A stretch of DNA of 56,806 bases, from contig JBMFHR010000005.1 in assembly GCA_049976725.1 (NCBI GenBank), forward strand, positions 1-56,806, read 5' to 3'. Positions 8,026 to 15,871 of the stretch are shown one piece after another. Each line of letters begins with the position of its first letter. The stretch's first letter is position 1. The stretch comes from Conexivisphaera sp049976725 (lineage in GTDB: Archaea > Thermoproteota > Nitrososphaeria > Conexivisphaerales > Conexivisphaeraceae). The notes beneath the pieces were generated by a model, which saw only the letters and a list, made by a program, of their open reading frames with translations, made no database searches and had not been told where the DNA came from. The position numbers were made by a program, and so were the translations under genes.

Positions 8026-8761
8026 CCACTATCTTCTCCCCCAGGTAAGCCGAGATCACCTGAGCGCTGTGCACGACCTCCCTGAAGGGTCCGTCGGCTA
8101 TCTTCTCGCCCTGGTTGAGCACGACGAGGCGGTTCGCGGCCTTCCTCAGGAGGCCCATGACGTGCTCCACCCATATCATCGACATCCCGCGCTCGTCCCT
8201 GAGACGCCTCACCAGCTCCAGGGCGCGCTCGGCCTCCTCCGGATTGAGCCCCGCGAATGGCTCGTCCAGCAGGAGCAGCTTCGGGTCCGTCGCCAGGGCG
8301 CGGGCCACCTCGAGCATCCTGCGCTCGTAAAGCGCCAGCGACTCCGCTGGGGAATGGGCCTTGTGCTCCAGCCCGACCTCCTTGAGCGCGGCCAGCGCCA
8401 CTTCCTCGGCGCGCCGCAGGTCGAGGCCCCTCGAGTGGGACGCCGGCACAAGCACGTTCTCCAGCACGGTCATCCTGTGGAAGGGACGAGGGATCTGGTG
8501 CGTCAGCGCTATCCCCATGCGGCACACCGACTCGGGCGGCATCCCCGTCACGTCCCTGCCCTCGAAGTAGACCCTCCCGGAGTCCGGCTTGACTATCCCG
8601 CAGATAACCTTGAAGAGCGTGGATTTCCCGGCCCCGTTCGGCCCTATGAGCGCGACGAGCTCGCCGCGCCCGACGTCCAGGCTGACTCCCCTCAGCGCGT
8701 ACACTCCTCCGAAGCGCTTCGATATATCGACTAGCTTGAGCAGAGGTTCCTCCCGGAACAC
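8012..8761 (-). CDS. livG: Branched-chain amino acid-type ABC transporter ATPase LivG
   Basis: This 249-residue ATPase is the first gene of the liv cluster. It has Walker A GPNGAGKST, the LivG-type THQIPRPFHRMTVLENV after the first subdomain, and Walker B LLLLDEPFAGLNPEEAE. The signature motif reads LALYERRMLEVARALA, a marked departure from the LSYGQ form common in LivG. The start is GTG 8761, 26 bases below a TATA-like box (8783-8792). It shares a 192-bp identical block with livF, so its N-terminal third may not be the ancestral LivG sequence. Confidence 0.87.
   Translation of the reverse strand: MFREEPLLKLVDISKRFGGVYALRGVSLDVGRGELVALIGPNGAGKSTLFKVICGIVKPDSGRVYFEGRDVTGMPPESVCRMGIALTHQIPRPFHRMTVLENVLVPASHSRGLDLRRAEEVALAALKEVGLEHKAHSPAESLALYERRMLEVARALATDPKLLLLDEPFAGLNPEEAERALELVRRLRDERGMSMIWVEHVMGLLRKAANRLVVLNQGEKIADGPFREVVHSAQVISAYLGEKIVDDVG
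8505..8696 (-). repeat. 192-bp block identical to livF (copy in livG)
   Basis: This is the second copy of the block described at 7763-7954, offset by exactly 742 bases. Perfect nucleotide identity, including silent positions, between two paralogues that differ everywhere else points to recent gene conversion or to an assembly error. Confidence 0.95.
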
Positions 8762-8782
8762 CGCATCACGTGCGAGCGCGGA

Positions 8783-8792
8783 GCAATATTTC
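8783..8792 (-). promoter_or_regulatory. livGF promoter
   Basis: GGAAATATTG on the minus strand is centred about 26 bases from the GTG start of livG, consistent with a leaderless liv mRNA. Confidence 0.5.
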
Positions 8793-8817
8793 CTTTTGCG
8801 CGATGGACGACCACCAG

Positions 8818-9483
8818 CTATATAGGCAGGCTCCGGTGCGCGCCGAGTACGACCAGCAGCCCCCTCAGGTCGGACACCACGGCATCGGGCTTCTCGGCGG
8901 GACAGTAAGCGCCTCTCACGACCAACACTGAGAAGCTGCCCATGCGCTTAGCGGGCAGCACGTCGTAGTCGCGGTCCCCGATCACCACGACGTCGCCCGG
9001 CGACAGGGACAGCCTCCTCGCAGCCTCCAAGAATATGTCGGGTTCCGGCTTCCCGTGCTCCACGTTGTCGCCGCCCACCACCGCGTCCATCAGGCCCAGT
9101 ATCCCAGCGGTCTCCAGGAACAGCCTCGCCATCCTCGACGGTATCGATGTAGCAACGGCCATTCTGAGGCCGCGCGACCTGAGCTCAGAGAGCACTCCCG
9201 GCACCTCGGGGAAGGCCCTGACCTCCCGCGCGTGCTCCTCCAAGTACTCGGCCCTAAGGTTACTCAACTCCACGAGCGAGGAGGAGCTGCCCGTGAAGGC
9301 CTCCGCTATCCTCGAGGCTGGCAGCCCGACCAGGGGCTCTATGTCGGATGAGCTCGCGCGGTAGCCAAGGGAGCGCAGCGCGAACTCCCAAGCCCTCGAG
9401 ACAAGGCCGACCGTATCGAGCAGCGTGCCGTCCATGTCGAAGACGATCCCCCTGACGCTCCTCGGAGCCGAGCAGCCGCTCAT
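8818..9483 (-). CDS. HAD-superfamily phosphatase (phosphoglycolate phosphatase-like)
   Basis: This 221-residue protein has all four HAD motifs: FDMDGTLLDT (nucleophile Asp and acid Asp), the AVATSIP strand, Lys in EHGKPEPDIF and GDRDYDV. A helical cap lies between motifs I and II, as in class I phosphoglycolate/beta-phosphoglucomutase relatives. The frame is open upstream, but ATG 9483 was chosen because a TATA-like GTTATATC (9507-9514) lies 27 bases above it and the HAD motif then starts near residue 13. The substrate is unknown. It is divergent from trxB with a shared 98-base promoter region. Confidence 0.8.
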   Translation of the reverse strand: MSGCSAPRSVRGIVFDMDGTLLDTVGLVSRAWEFALRSLGYRASSSDIEPLVGLPASRIAEAFTGSSSSLVELSNLRAEYLEEHAREVRAFPEVPGVLSELRSRGLRMAVATSIPSRMARLFLETAGILGLMDAVVGGDNVEHGKPEPDIFLEAARRLSLSPGDVVVIGDRDYDVLPAKRMGSFSVLVVRGAYCPAEKPDAVVSDLRGLLVVLGAHRSLPI

Positions 9484-9506
9484 ACGCCGCGCGTCCGGCG
9501 CGCCGG

Positions 9507-9558
9507 GATATAACCGGATCGCGAGGCGCCGCGCCGTTAAGTGCGCTACACTTTTAAC
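9507..9558. promoter_or_regulatory. Divergent promoters for HAD phosphatase and trxB
   Basis: GTTATATC (minus strand, 9507-9514) serves the phosphatase and CTTTTAAC (plus strand, 9551-9558) serves thioredoxin reductase. Each box is centred about 27 bases from the chosen ATG, fixing both starts. Confidence 0.55.
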
Positions 9559-9581
9559 CGTTGGCATGCACCCGCGCGCAC

Positions 9582-10580
9582 ATGTCGCTGGGCGCAGGCG
9601 TAAACCTGGAGCTCAAGATCTCGGCAGTGAGCGAGGAGGAGCTCGCGCCGGAGTACGACGTGGTGATAGTGGGGGCGGGCCCGGCAGCCTTCGGCGCGGC
9701 CGTGTACAGTGCCCGGTTCATGATGAAGTCGGTCATGATAGGGGAGGAGCCGGGAGGGCAGCTGACGCTGGCCGGGATAGTCGACGATTACCCGGGCGTG
9801 CCCGAGGTGGCCGCGCCGGATCTTATAGAGCGCTTCAGGGGCCACGCTGACAAGTACGGGGTCCAGCTCCTCATGGACCGCGTGGAGGCGCTGGAGGAGC
9901 TGGGGGACTCCAGGAAGCGCGTGATCACGCTGGGGGGCCGCGAGACGGTGGCGAAGGCGGTCATAGTGGCGATAGGCTCGAAGAGGAGGAAGCTGGGGGT
10001 CCCCGGGGAGGACAAGTACAACGCGCGGGGCGTGAGCTACTGCAGCGTCTGCGACGCCCCTCTGTTCAGGGGCGCGGAGGCGGTGGCAGTGGTAGGCGGT
10101 GGGGATTCGGCCGTGGAGGGGGCAGCGATGCTCGCGGACTACGCGAGGAAGGTCTACCTGATACACAGGAGGGACTCGTTCCGCGCGCAGCCGATAAACG
10201 TGGAGTCGCTGCGCAGGAAGAGCAACGTCGAGTTCCTGCTCAACACGGTGGTCAGGGAGATAACGGGCGACACGAAGGTCCGCGGGGTGGTTGTCGAGGA
10301 CATTAGGAGCGGGAAAAGGACCCAACTGGGGGTGGACGGCGTCTTCATAGAGATAGGTTTCGAGCCTGACGTAGAGTTCGCCAGGAGGAACGGCCTGGGG
10401 GTGGACAAGGAGGGCTACCTGTTGGTCGACGAGTGGATGAGGACGACCAGGCCGGGAGTGTTCGCCGCCGGGGACTGCACGAGCGCGTGGGTCGGCTTCA
10501 GGCAGGTGGTCACGGCCGTGGCCCAGGGCGCGGTCGCCGCCTACTCCGCCAGCAGGTACGTGAGGGAGAAGTTCACCTGA
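9582..10580 (+). CDS. trxB: Thioredoxin reductase
   Basis: This 332-residue low-molecular-weight FAD enzyme passes NAD(P)H electrons to thioredoxin or a glutaredoxin-like partner. The FAD site is VVIVGAGPAAFGAAVYSAR, then EPGGQLTLAGIVDDYPG. The redox pair is C154-SV-C157 in YCSVCDAPLF, where most homologues have CATCDG. The second nucleotide motif is VVGGGDSAVEGA, followed by HRRDSFRA, which carries the basic residues that often mark NADPH preference. The C-terminal FAD motif is GVFAAGDCTS. ATG 9582 was preferred to an upstream TTG because of its distance from the TATA box. Confidence 0.93.
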   Translation: MSLGAGVNLELKISAVSEEELAPEYDVVIVGAGPAAFGAAVYSARFMMKSVMIGEEPGGQLTLAGIVDDYPGVPEVAAPDLIERFRGHADKYGVQLLMDRVEALEELGDSRKRVITLGGRETVAKAVIVAIGSKRRKLGVPGEDKYNARGVSYCSVCDAPLFRGAEAVAVVGGGDSAVEGAAMLADYARKVYLIHRRDSFRAQPINVESLRRKSNVEFLLNTVVREITGDTKVRGVVVEDIRSGKRTQLGVDGVFIEIGFEPDVEFARRNGLGVDKEGYLLVDEWMRTTRPGVFAAGDCTSAWVGFRQVVTAVAQGAVAAYSASRYVREKFT

Positions 10581-10601
10581 GGGAGATGGCCAGCGGGACG
10601 C

Positions 10602-10610
10602 AAAAATAGA
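10602..10610 (+). promoter_or_regulatory. Promoter of the cobalamin-cluster operon
   Basis: AAAAATAGA lies centred 25 bases before the TTG start of the nucleoside phosphorylase gene. No other promoter-like box is obvious before cbiB, so the six genes probably form one transcript. Confidence 0.45.
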
Positions 10611-10630
10611 GCCGCGCCCGGGGTAGCGCG

Positions 10631-11350
10631 TTGAGCAGGCGCCTCGAGGGGGAACCGGTCCACATAAGGGCCAGGCCCGGCGACGTCGCCGAGACTGCCA
10701 TAATCATGGGCGACCCGGCCCGCGTCGAGCAGGCCTCCGGGCTCCTGGAGGGCGCGAGGCTTGTCAACTCCTACCGCGGCTACCTGACGTACACGGGAAG
10801 TTACGGGGGAAGGCGCTTCACCCTGGCTTGCCACTGCATAGGTGGGCCCTCGGCCGCCATAGCGGTGGAGGAGCTGGCGATGCTGGGAGCGCGCAGGATA
10901 ATCCGCGTAGGGACGGCCGGCGCATTCGTGCCGGGAGTGTCCGAGGGGGACATCGTCGTCCCGGAGGCGGCCTTCCACGTGAGCACGCTCCCCCTCATGT
11001 ACTCCGGCGTGGCTGGGCCCACGACCGCGGATCGGGGCCTGTCGGACGCCGTGGCGAGGGCTGTGAGCGCCGCGGGCCTCAGGGTGCACCGGGGGCCCGT
11101 GTTCTCGAGCGACGCCTTCTACTTGGAGGGGCCGGAGATCGTGGAGAGATGGAGGGCCGCGGGGGCGATCGCGGTGGAGATGGAGTGCGCGACGATATTC
11201 GCAGTCGCGGCCGCCCGCGGGCTGAGCGCGGCAGCAGCGCTCATAGTCAGCAACAACCTGTACACCCGCAGCAGGATCCTCACGACGGAGGAGCTCAGGC
11301 CCAGGACACTTGAGGTCGTGCGCGCCATCCTAGAGGGCGTGGGGCCTTGA
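10631..11350 (+). CDS. Nucleoside phosphorylase (uridine/purine nucleoside phosphorylase family)
   Basis: This 239-residue PNP/UDP-family enzyme would split a nucleoside with phosphate to give base and ribose-1-phosphate. Visible motifs are IIMGDPARVE (phosphate-binding Gly-Asp-Pro), RVGTAGAF (Arg-x-Gly-Thr), SSDAFY, and the ribose-binding EMECATIFAVAA. The start is TTG 10631. Its stop overlaps the next start as TTGA, tying it translationally to cbiZ. Its place at the head of a cobalamin operon is unusual and suggests a task in lower-ligand or 5'-deoxyadenosine metabolism; that is inference, and ordinary nucleoside salvage remains possible. Confidence 0.85.
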   Translation: MSRRLEGEPVHIRARPGDVAETAIIMGDPARVEQASGLLEGARLVNSYRGYLTYTGSYGGRRFTLACHCIGGPSAAIAVEELAMLGARRIIRVGTAGAFVPGVSEGDIVVPEAAFHVSTLPLMYSGVAGPTTADRGLSDAVARAVSAAGLRVHRGPVFSSDAFYLEGPEIVERWRAAGAIAVEMECATIFAVAAARGLSAAAALIVSNNLYTRSRILTTEELRPRTLEVVRAILEGVGP

Positions 11351-12258
11351 GGCCTGCGCGGCGGAGGACGCCGCGGACATACGAAGTCGCGGGCGCGACG
11401 TCCCATGCGATGTTCCTGGGGGACGACGCCATCCTGATCGACATGGGAGGTACCGTGCGCGTCCTGGGCACGACCGTGGTGGGGGGTGCGGGATCAGCGA
11501 GGTACGCGCTGATGGGCAGGGTCCGCGAGTACGTCCTGGACTTCGAGCGCTACGCCGAGGAGCTGGCGGCGAGGGCCGGCGTCCCCGGCGGCTCGCCCGT
11601 GTTCCTGACGGCGGCCGACCTCCGCTCGTCCTACGCGCACAGTTCGTGCATTGTGGAGGACGTCGCCGCGGACGCCCACGCTACCTTCGGGCTGTCCGGC
11701 ATGGCGTGCCTGGGAGGGGACGGCGACGAGGACGCCCATGGAACCATAAACTTGCTCCTGGTCCTGAGCTCACGCCTATCCAGGCAAGGCATCCTGGACG
11801 CGTTCAGGATAGCCTCCGAGGTGAAGGGGGCCCTCTCGGTCCTCGCGGGCCTATCGTGCCCGAGATCCGCCGCTGTGGGCACCGTCTCTGACGCGACGCT
11901 GGTGGCCGCGCCCCGGGGGGATGAGGATTACTCGGGGCTGGGGACGCCCACCGGCAGGGCGATCGCGTGCGCGACGTCGGCTGCCTTCTCGGAGGCGATC
12001 TCGAGGCTGGGGACGGCGCGCAGGCTCGAACTCGCGCTCGGCGCTGATGTCGATGCTGAAAGCATCGATCGCGGCGCCGAGGCGTTGGTCAGGGCGCTGA
12101 GGCACTTGGACCTGGCGAGGGCGGCGGGGCTGCTCGAGACTGACCCGAGAGACGTTGTGCGGCTGCTCGGCGAACTTGGGCGCGCCGAGGGTGATGCGCC
12201 GCCCGACTTCACCGAGCTGGCGCTGAGGCTGGTGGGGCGGGGCCGGAGGGAGCCTTGA
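11347..12258 (+). CDS. cbiZ: Adenosylcobinamide amidohydrolase
   Basis: This 303-residue protein cleaves the aminopropanol side chain of adenosylcobinamide to return adenosylcobyric acid for cobalamin salvage. The C-terminal two thirds carry the CbiZ pattern: GTINLLLVLSSRLSRQGILD, then SEVKGALSVLAGL, GTVSDATLVAAPRG and a Gly/Thr-rich GLGTPTGRAI turn. It starts at TTG 11347 within the TTGA overlap with the phosphorylase gene and ends in another TTGA overlap with cobY. CbiZ followed by CobY, CobD, CobS and CbiB is a classic archaeal salvage set, which supports the call. Confidence 0.85.
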   Translation: MRPARRRTPRTYEVAGATSHAMFLGDDAILIDMGGTVRVLGTTVVGGAGSARYALMGRVREYVLDFERYAEELAARAGVPGGSPVFLTAADLRSSYAHSSCIVEDVAADAHATFGLSGMACLGGDGDEDAHGTINLLLVLSSRLSRQGILDAFRIASEVKGALSVLAGLSCPRSAAVGTVSDATLVAAPRGDEDYSGLGTPTGRAIACATSAAFSEAISRLGTARRLELALGADVDAESIDRGAEALVRALRHLDLARAAGLLETDPRDVVRLLGELGRAEGDAPPDFTELALRLVGRGRREP

Positions 12259-12809
12259 GGATAATAATAATGGCCGGGGGAAGGGGCAGCAGAATGGGTT
12301 TCGTGGAGAAACCGCTCATCGAGGTCTGCGGGCGGCGCATGCTGGACGCGGCGCTGTCGGCCGCGTCAGCGCTCGGCGAGCCCCTCATCTGCGTGAGCAG
12401 CTCGACCGCGGCGGCGAGGCTCTACTGCGGGGACAACGACTGCGTCGTGGGATCGGGCAGCTACGTCAGCGACCTGAACGAGGCACTCGAGGCGGCCGGA
12501 CTCCCCGCGCTCGTGATTCCGGCCGACATGCCGTTCCTGGACCGCGGCCTGCACGAGGTCGCGCGGTTCGTTGGTCTGGCCCTCGGGTCGAGGGCTCGCG
12601 TGGCCACGCTGAACACGTGCAGGAGGGGACGCTGCTCCGCGACCGGCATCTCGCTCTTCAAGTCCAGGGAGGGCGACTGGGAGGACATCTACATGCTGTG
12701 GCGCAGCGCCCTGATGGACGTGGATTACCCGGAGGACCTGGAGGAGGCGGCATCCCTATGCGCTACCATGGAGGAAGGGGGGACGGGCTGGACTTCAGCG
12801 TCAACCTGA
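12255..12809 (+). CDS. cobY: GTP:adenosylcobinamide-phosphate guanylyltransferase
   Basis: This 184-residue archaeal CobY transfers GMP from GTP to adenosylcobinamide phosphate. It starts with IIIMAGGRGSRMG, the nucleotidyltransferase signature, then EKPLIEV, and has PADMPFLD as the metal-binding DxP-like loop. The family normally ends soon after the DVDYPEDLEEA segment; here about 17 further residues follow because its stop lies 52 bases inside the cobD gene in another frame. It starts at TTG 12255 in the TTGA overlap with cbiZ. Confidence 0.88.
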   Translation: MRIIIMAGGRGSRMGFVEKPLIEVCGRRMLDAALSAASALGEPLICVSSSTAAARLYCGDNDCVVGSGSYVSDLNEALEAAGLPALVIPADMPFLDRGLHEVARFVGLALGSRARVATLNTCRRGRCSATGISLFKSREGDWEDIYMLWRSALMDVDYPEDLEEAASLCATMEEGGTGWTSAST

Positions 12810-13795
12810 ATCCGCTGCCTCCTCCCCCCGAGGCAGCGGAGAACCTGAGGAGGTGCCTCTCCGAGGAGGCGGCGGGCCGTTACCCGGACTACGAGTACAG
12901 GGATCTCAGGGAAGCGATCAGATCGTTCTACGGCGTGGATCACGTAGTGCCGCTGAATGGATCGTCCGAGGGAATCCTCCTGGCGGCGCTGGCCACGCGG
13001 GCGCGCAGGCTCATCGCGGTGCAGCCGACGTACGGCGAGCACGGCGACCTGGCCGAGGTGTTGGGGATACGCTACGATTCCGTGGCGATGAGGCGCGGGG
13101 AGCGGGAGTTCTCGCTCGATCCCGGGGCGCTGGAGGCCCGCTGCGCGGATCCCGAGGCGCTGATCTATATCTCGAACCCCAACAATCCAACCGGGGCGAT
13201 CGTGGATCCCCGCGCGCTGGGCGAGATCGCGTCCGGCTGCAGGTCGTGGGTACTGATTGATGAGGCGTATGCCGAGCTGAGCGACGCGTACCCCGGGGTG
13301 AGGCCGCCCGAGGGCGACAGGCTGCTGGTCCTCCGGTCGCTCACGAAGTGGCTGTCGGTCCCCGGACTGAGGGTGGGGTTCGCGGTCGCGCCGAGGGAGG
13401 TGGCGCGCGCAATGGACGCGCTGCGCGCCCCCTGGAACGTGAACTCCGTCGCGGAGTGCTTCGCCCGCTCGTCGCTCAGCGGCGCCCGGGAGGCGCTGCT
13501 CAACCATATAATCCGGTCGAGGCAATACGTGCACGTGGAGAGGTCCAAGATGGCCGATCGCATGTCATCGTTGGGACTCCGCGCATTCAGGAGCGCCGCA
13601 AACTTCCTCCTGGTCGAGACGGAGGGGTCCGCGCGCCCGCTGGCGGAGCGCCTGGGATCCCGCGGCATCAGGATCAGGGAGGCCTGGACGTTCGAGGGAC
13701 TCGACGAGAGGTTCTTCCGCGTGGCCGTGAGGTCCCACGAGGACAACGAAGTGCTGCTCCGCGAGCTGGAGGTGGCGCTGCATGGACCGCGATGA
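12758..13795 (+). CDS. cobD: PLP-dependent aminotransferase-fold enzyme, L-threonine-O-3-phosphate decarboxylase-like
   Basis: This 345-residue fold-type I protein begins MRYHGGRGDGLDFSVNLNP, the HGG and N-L-N-P pattern of CobD/CobC rather than HisC. PLP contacts visible are SNPNNPTG, DEAYAELS and the Schiff-base lysine in SLTKWLSVPGLRVGF; the LTK..xPGLR form is typical of CobD. It would make (R)-1-amino-2-propanol phosphate for CbiB. ATG 12758 is needed to include HGG and overlaps the cobY end by 52 bases. A histidinol-phosphate aminotransferase role is the alternative, since no hisC is seen in the his operon. Confidence 0.82.
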   Translation: MRYHGGRGDGLDFSVNLNPLPPPPEAAENLRRCLSEEAAGRYPDYEYRDLREAIRSFYGVDHVVPLNGSSEGILLAALATRARRLIAVQPTYGEHGDLAEVLGIRYDSVAMRRGEREFSLDPGALEARCADPEALIYISNPNNPTGAIVDPRALGEIASGCRSWVLIDEAYAELSDAYPGVRPPEGDRLLVLRSLTKWLSVPGLRVGFAVAPREVARAMDALRAPWNVNSVAECFARSSLSGAREALLNHIIRSRQYVHVERSKMADRMSSLGLRAFRSAANFLLVETEGSARPLAERLGSRGIRIREAWTFEGLDERFFRVAVRSHEDNEVLLRELEVALHGPR

Positions 13796-14519
13796 CCCGC
13801 TCAGGGGGCTGGCAGCTCTGATGGGGATCTTCACGGTGATTCCATCCAGGGGGTCACCGGAGGAGGCCGCCCGCTGGTTCTACGCGGTGCCGGTAATCGG
13901 CTTCGTCAGGGGATTGATAACCTCGATATCGCTGCTCGCGCTCGGGCACTTCCCGCCCTATGTGGTGGCGGGGCTCGCGGTGGCCCTGCACTATGTGGGG
14001 CAGGGATTCATGCACGCGGATGGGTTCGCCGACTTCAGCGAGGCTCTGGCCGCGTCCAGGTTCGGCGCTGACCCGCGCGCGGTGCTCAAGGACACCCACA
14101 GGGGATCGTTCGCCGTGGCGTCCTTCGCCGTGCTCGTTACCCTCCTGTTCTCGGCGTCGCTCTACGCTGCGTCATCAGGCTACCTCCTCGCGTTCGTCGT
14201 GGCCGAGGTGGGGCACGTGATGGGCATGGCGGCGGCGATCCGCGCCGGGAGGGAGGAACCCTACGAGGGGATGGCCAGGACCTTCAAGGAGCACATGAGC
14301 AACGGGATGCTGGCCGCGATATACCTGCTGTCGGCGATCATAGTATTCCTGCTGGGAGGCGGCGGCCTGGTCGTAGGGGTGCCCATTGCCGCGGCGATCG
14401 CCGGCTGGGCATCGGCGGCCGCCGCGAACAGGATCGTCGGCTTCACGAACGGCGACGCCATCGGGTTCGCGGGAGAAGTAGCTTACCTGGCGTCGCTCCT
14501 GATGATCGCGCATGCATGA
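13782..14519 (+). CDS. cobS: Adenosylcobinamide-GDP ribazoletransferase
   Basis: This 245-residue integral membrane protein joins adenosylcobinamide-GDP to alpha-ribazole (phosphate), the last step of cobalamin assembly. It keeps the CobS motifs HADGFADF near residue 70, DTHRGSFAV (form of the conserved D-x-x-x-G), and NGDAIGFAGEVAYL near the C-terminus, with about six hydrophobic segments. Its ATG overlaps cobD by 14 bases, and its end overlaps cbiB by 8 bases, so translation is coupled on both sides. Confidence 0.9.
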   Translation: MDRDDPLRGLAALMGIFTVIPSRGSPEEAARWFYAVPVIGFVRGLITSISLLALGHFPPYVVAGLAVALHYVGQGFMHADGFADFSEALAASRFGADPRAVLKDTHRGSFAVASFAVLVTLLFSASLYAASSGYLLAFVVAEVGHVMGMAAAIRAGREEPYEGMARTFKEHMSNGMLAAIYLLSAIIVFLLGGGGLVVGVPIAAAIAGWASAAAANRIVGFTNGDAIGFAGEVAYLASLLMIAHA

Positions 14520-15468
14520 GGAGCTCCTTGTCGCAGCGATCGCGCCCCTGGTGCTGGGCATCGTCCTCGACGCCGCGTACCCCTACCACAGGGGCCTCCT
14601 GCTGGCGATCCACCCGGTGCACACCTCCTACTCGATGGCCCTCTCGCTGGCGAGGAGGTTCAGGGGGATGGGCAGGACCGGCGGGATCGCTCTCTGGGTG
14701 ATTGTCGTGGGCTCGCACCTGGCGATCTACGGCGCGGCGCTCTGGGCTGCGTGGCGCCTGGGAATCCTGGCGTGGACGCTGGCCGCGGCGTACGTCGTCA
14801 AGGTGTCGATGCCGATCAGGCTTCTCGTGGACCAGGTGAGGGAAACTGGCAGGCGCCTGGAGGACCACGACCTGGAAGGCGCGCGGGGGGTGGCCCAGGG
14901 GCTCGTGAGGCGCGACCTGAGGACTGCGGATGCCGGGCACGTCGGGTCAGCGGCCCTGGAGTCGCTCTTCGAGAGCCTCGTGGACGGCGTGACCTCGCCG
15001 CTCCTGTACTACGCGCTCATGGGCCCCATGGGAGCGCTCCTCCAGAGGCTGTCCAACACGATGGATGGCGCTGTCGGCTTCAGGGATCCGCAGTTCTCGG
15101 AGGTGGGGTGGTTCTCCGCCAAGGTGGACACGGTCCTCAACTACCTGCCGGCCAGGCTCACGGCACTCCTCGAGATAGCGTCGTGCGGGATCGGAGGGAG
15201 CCGCCGGGCAGCGCGCGCGTACGAGCGCCACAGGAGGTCCACGGCGAGCCTGAACGCCGGGCATCCCATGTCGGCGGCCGCCGGCTGCCTGGGCGTGGCG
15301 CTCGAGAAGGCCGGGGAATACCGTCTGGGCGACGGGGATCTCCCGGGACCGGGGGACATCGCGCGGGGGCTGCGCCTGGCGATGAGGACCCTGTGCCTCG
15401 CTTTCGCCATCGCGGTCCCGTCCATCGCGGCGTGCGCGCTCGGTGCGCACCTGGTATGGCTGAGTTAA
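14512..15468 (+). CDS. cbiB: Adenosylcobinamide-phosphate synthase
   Basis: This 318-residue membrane protein links aminopropanol (phosphate) to adenosylcobyric acid. It shows the family pattern GIVLDAAYPYHRG with HPV at the N-terminus, RRDLRTADAGHVGSAALESLFESLVDGVTSPLLYY in the centre and a GHPMSAAAGCLGVALEKAGEYRLGD region near the C-terminus. The start is ATG 14512 in the ATGCATGA overlap with cobS. It is the last gene of the cluster; a new TATA box for the cupin gene follows straight after its stop. Confidence 0.9.
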   Translation: MHEELLVAAIAPLVLGIVLDAAYPYHRGLLLAIHPVHTSYSMALSLARRFRGMGRTGGIALWVIVVGSHLAIYGAALWAAWRLGILAWTLAAAYVVKVSMPIRLLVDQVRETGRRLEDHDLEGARGVAQGLVRRDLRTADAGHVGSAALESLFESLVDGVTSPLLYYALMGPMGALLQRLSNTMDGAVGFRDPQFSEVGWFSAKVDTVLNYLPARLTALLEIASCGIGGSRRAARAYERHRRSTASLNAGHPMSAAAGCLGVALEKAGEYRLGDGDLPGPGDIARGLRLAMRTLCLAFAIAVPSIAACALGAHLVWLS

Positions 15469-15470
15469 GG

Positions 15471-15477
15471 ATATATT
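15471..15477 (+). promoter_or_regulatory. Promoter of the cupin gene
   Basis: ATATATT lies centred 29 bases before the ATG at 15503, directly after the cbiB stop, marking the end of the cobalamin operon and the start of a monocistronic leaderless transcript. Confidence 0.5.
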
Positions 15478-15502
15478 CGGAGGCGCGCGGGCGGTTGTCC
15501 GA

Positions 15503-15862
15503 ATGAGCGAAGGTGGCTTCGTCGAGGTGAAGTTCAAGGACGCGCCGGTCCACAGCGCCGGCGGCCACTTCGGCAGCGTGACTTACAAGATGCAGCACAA
15601 GGAGCTGGGGGGACCCAGGGACTTCTGGGTGGGGCTGAGCTACTTCTTGCCCGGCGGCGGGGCCGAGATGAGCGCGTCCGACGCCGAGAGGGTCTACGTG
15701 GTGCTCTCGGGCACCGTCACGGTTGTGTCGGAGGACGGCAAGGAGTACGTGCTGAATCCCCTGGACTCCCTCTACATAGCCCCCGGCGTGAAGCGCTCCA
15801 TCGTTAACCGCTCAAAGGAGCCGGCGACCATGCTGGTCGTGGCGACCTACGGCCGTCACTGA
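15503..15862 (+). CDS. Small cupin-domain protein
   Basis: This 119-residue single-domain cupin has the barrel pattern G-x5-x-x-x-x-x-E-x6-G in GAEMSASDAERVYVVLSGTVTV and the second motif PLDSLYIAPGVKRSIVN. The metal-binding His-x-His of motif 1 and the His of motif 2 (here Arg) are both absent, so a canonical metal site is unlikely. It may be a ligand-binding or isomerase-type cupin. It stands alone with its own promoter, tail to tail with sfsA 9 bases away. The function is not recognised. Confidence 0.75.
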   Translation: MSEGGFVEVKFKDAPVHSAGGHFGSVTYKMQHKELGGPRDFWVGLSYFLPGGGAEMSASDAERVYVVLSGTVTVVSEDGKEYVLNPLDSLYIAPGVKRSIVNRSKEPATMLVVATYGRH

Positions 15863-15871
15863 CGCGCGCGA

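Noticed and set aside
12758..13795. Calling the PLP enzyme HisC
   Set aside because: The HGG and N-L-N-P front, LTK..xPGLR lysine motif and position between cobY and cobS favour CobD, although HisC activity cannot be excluded.
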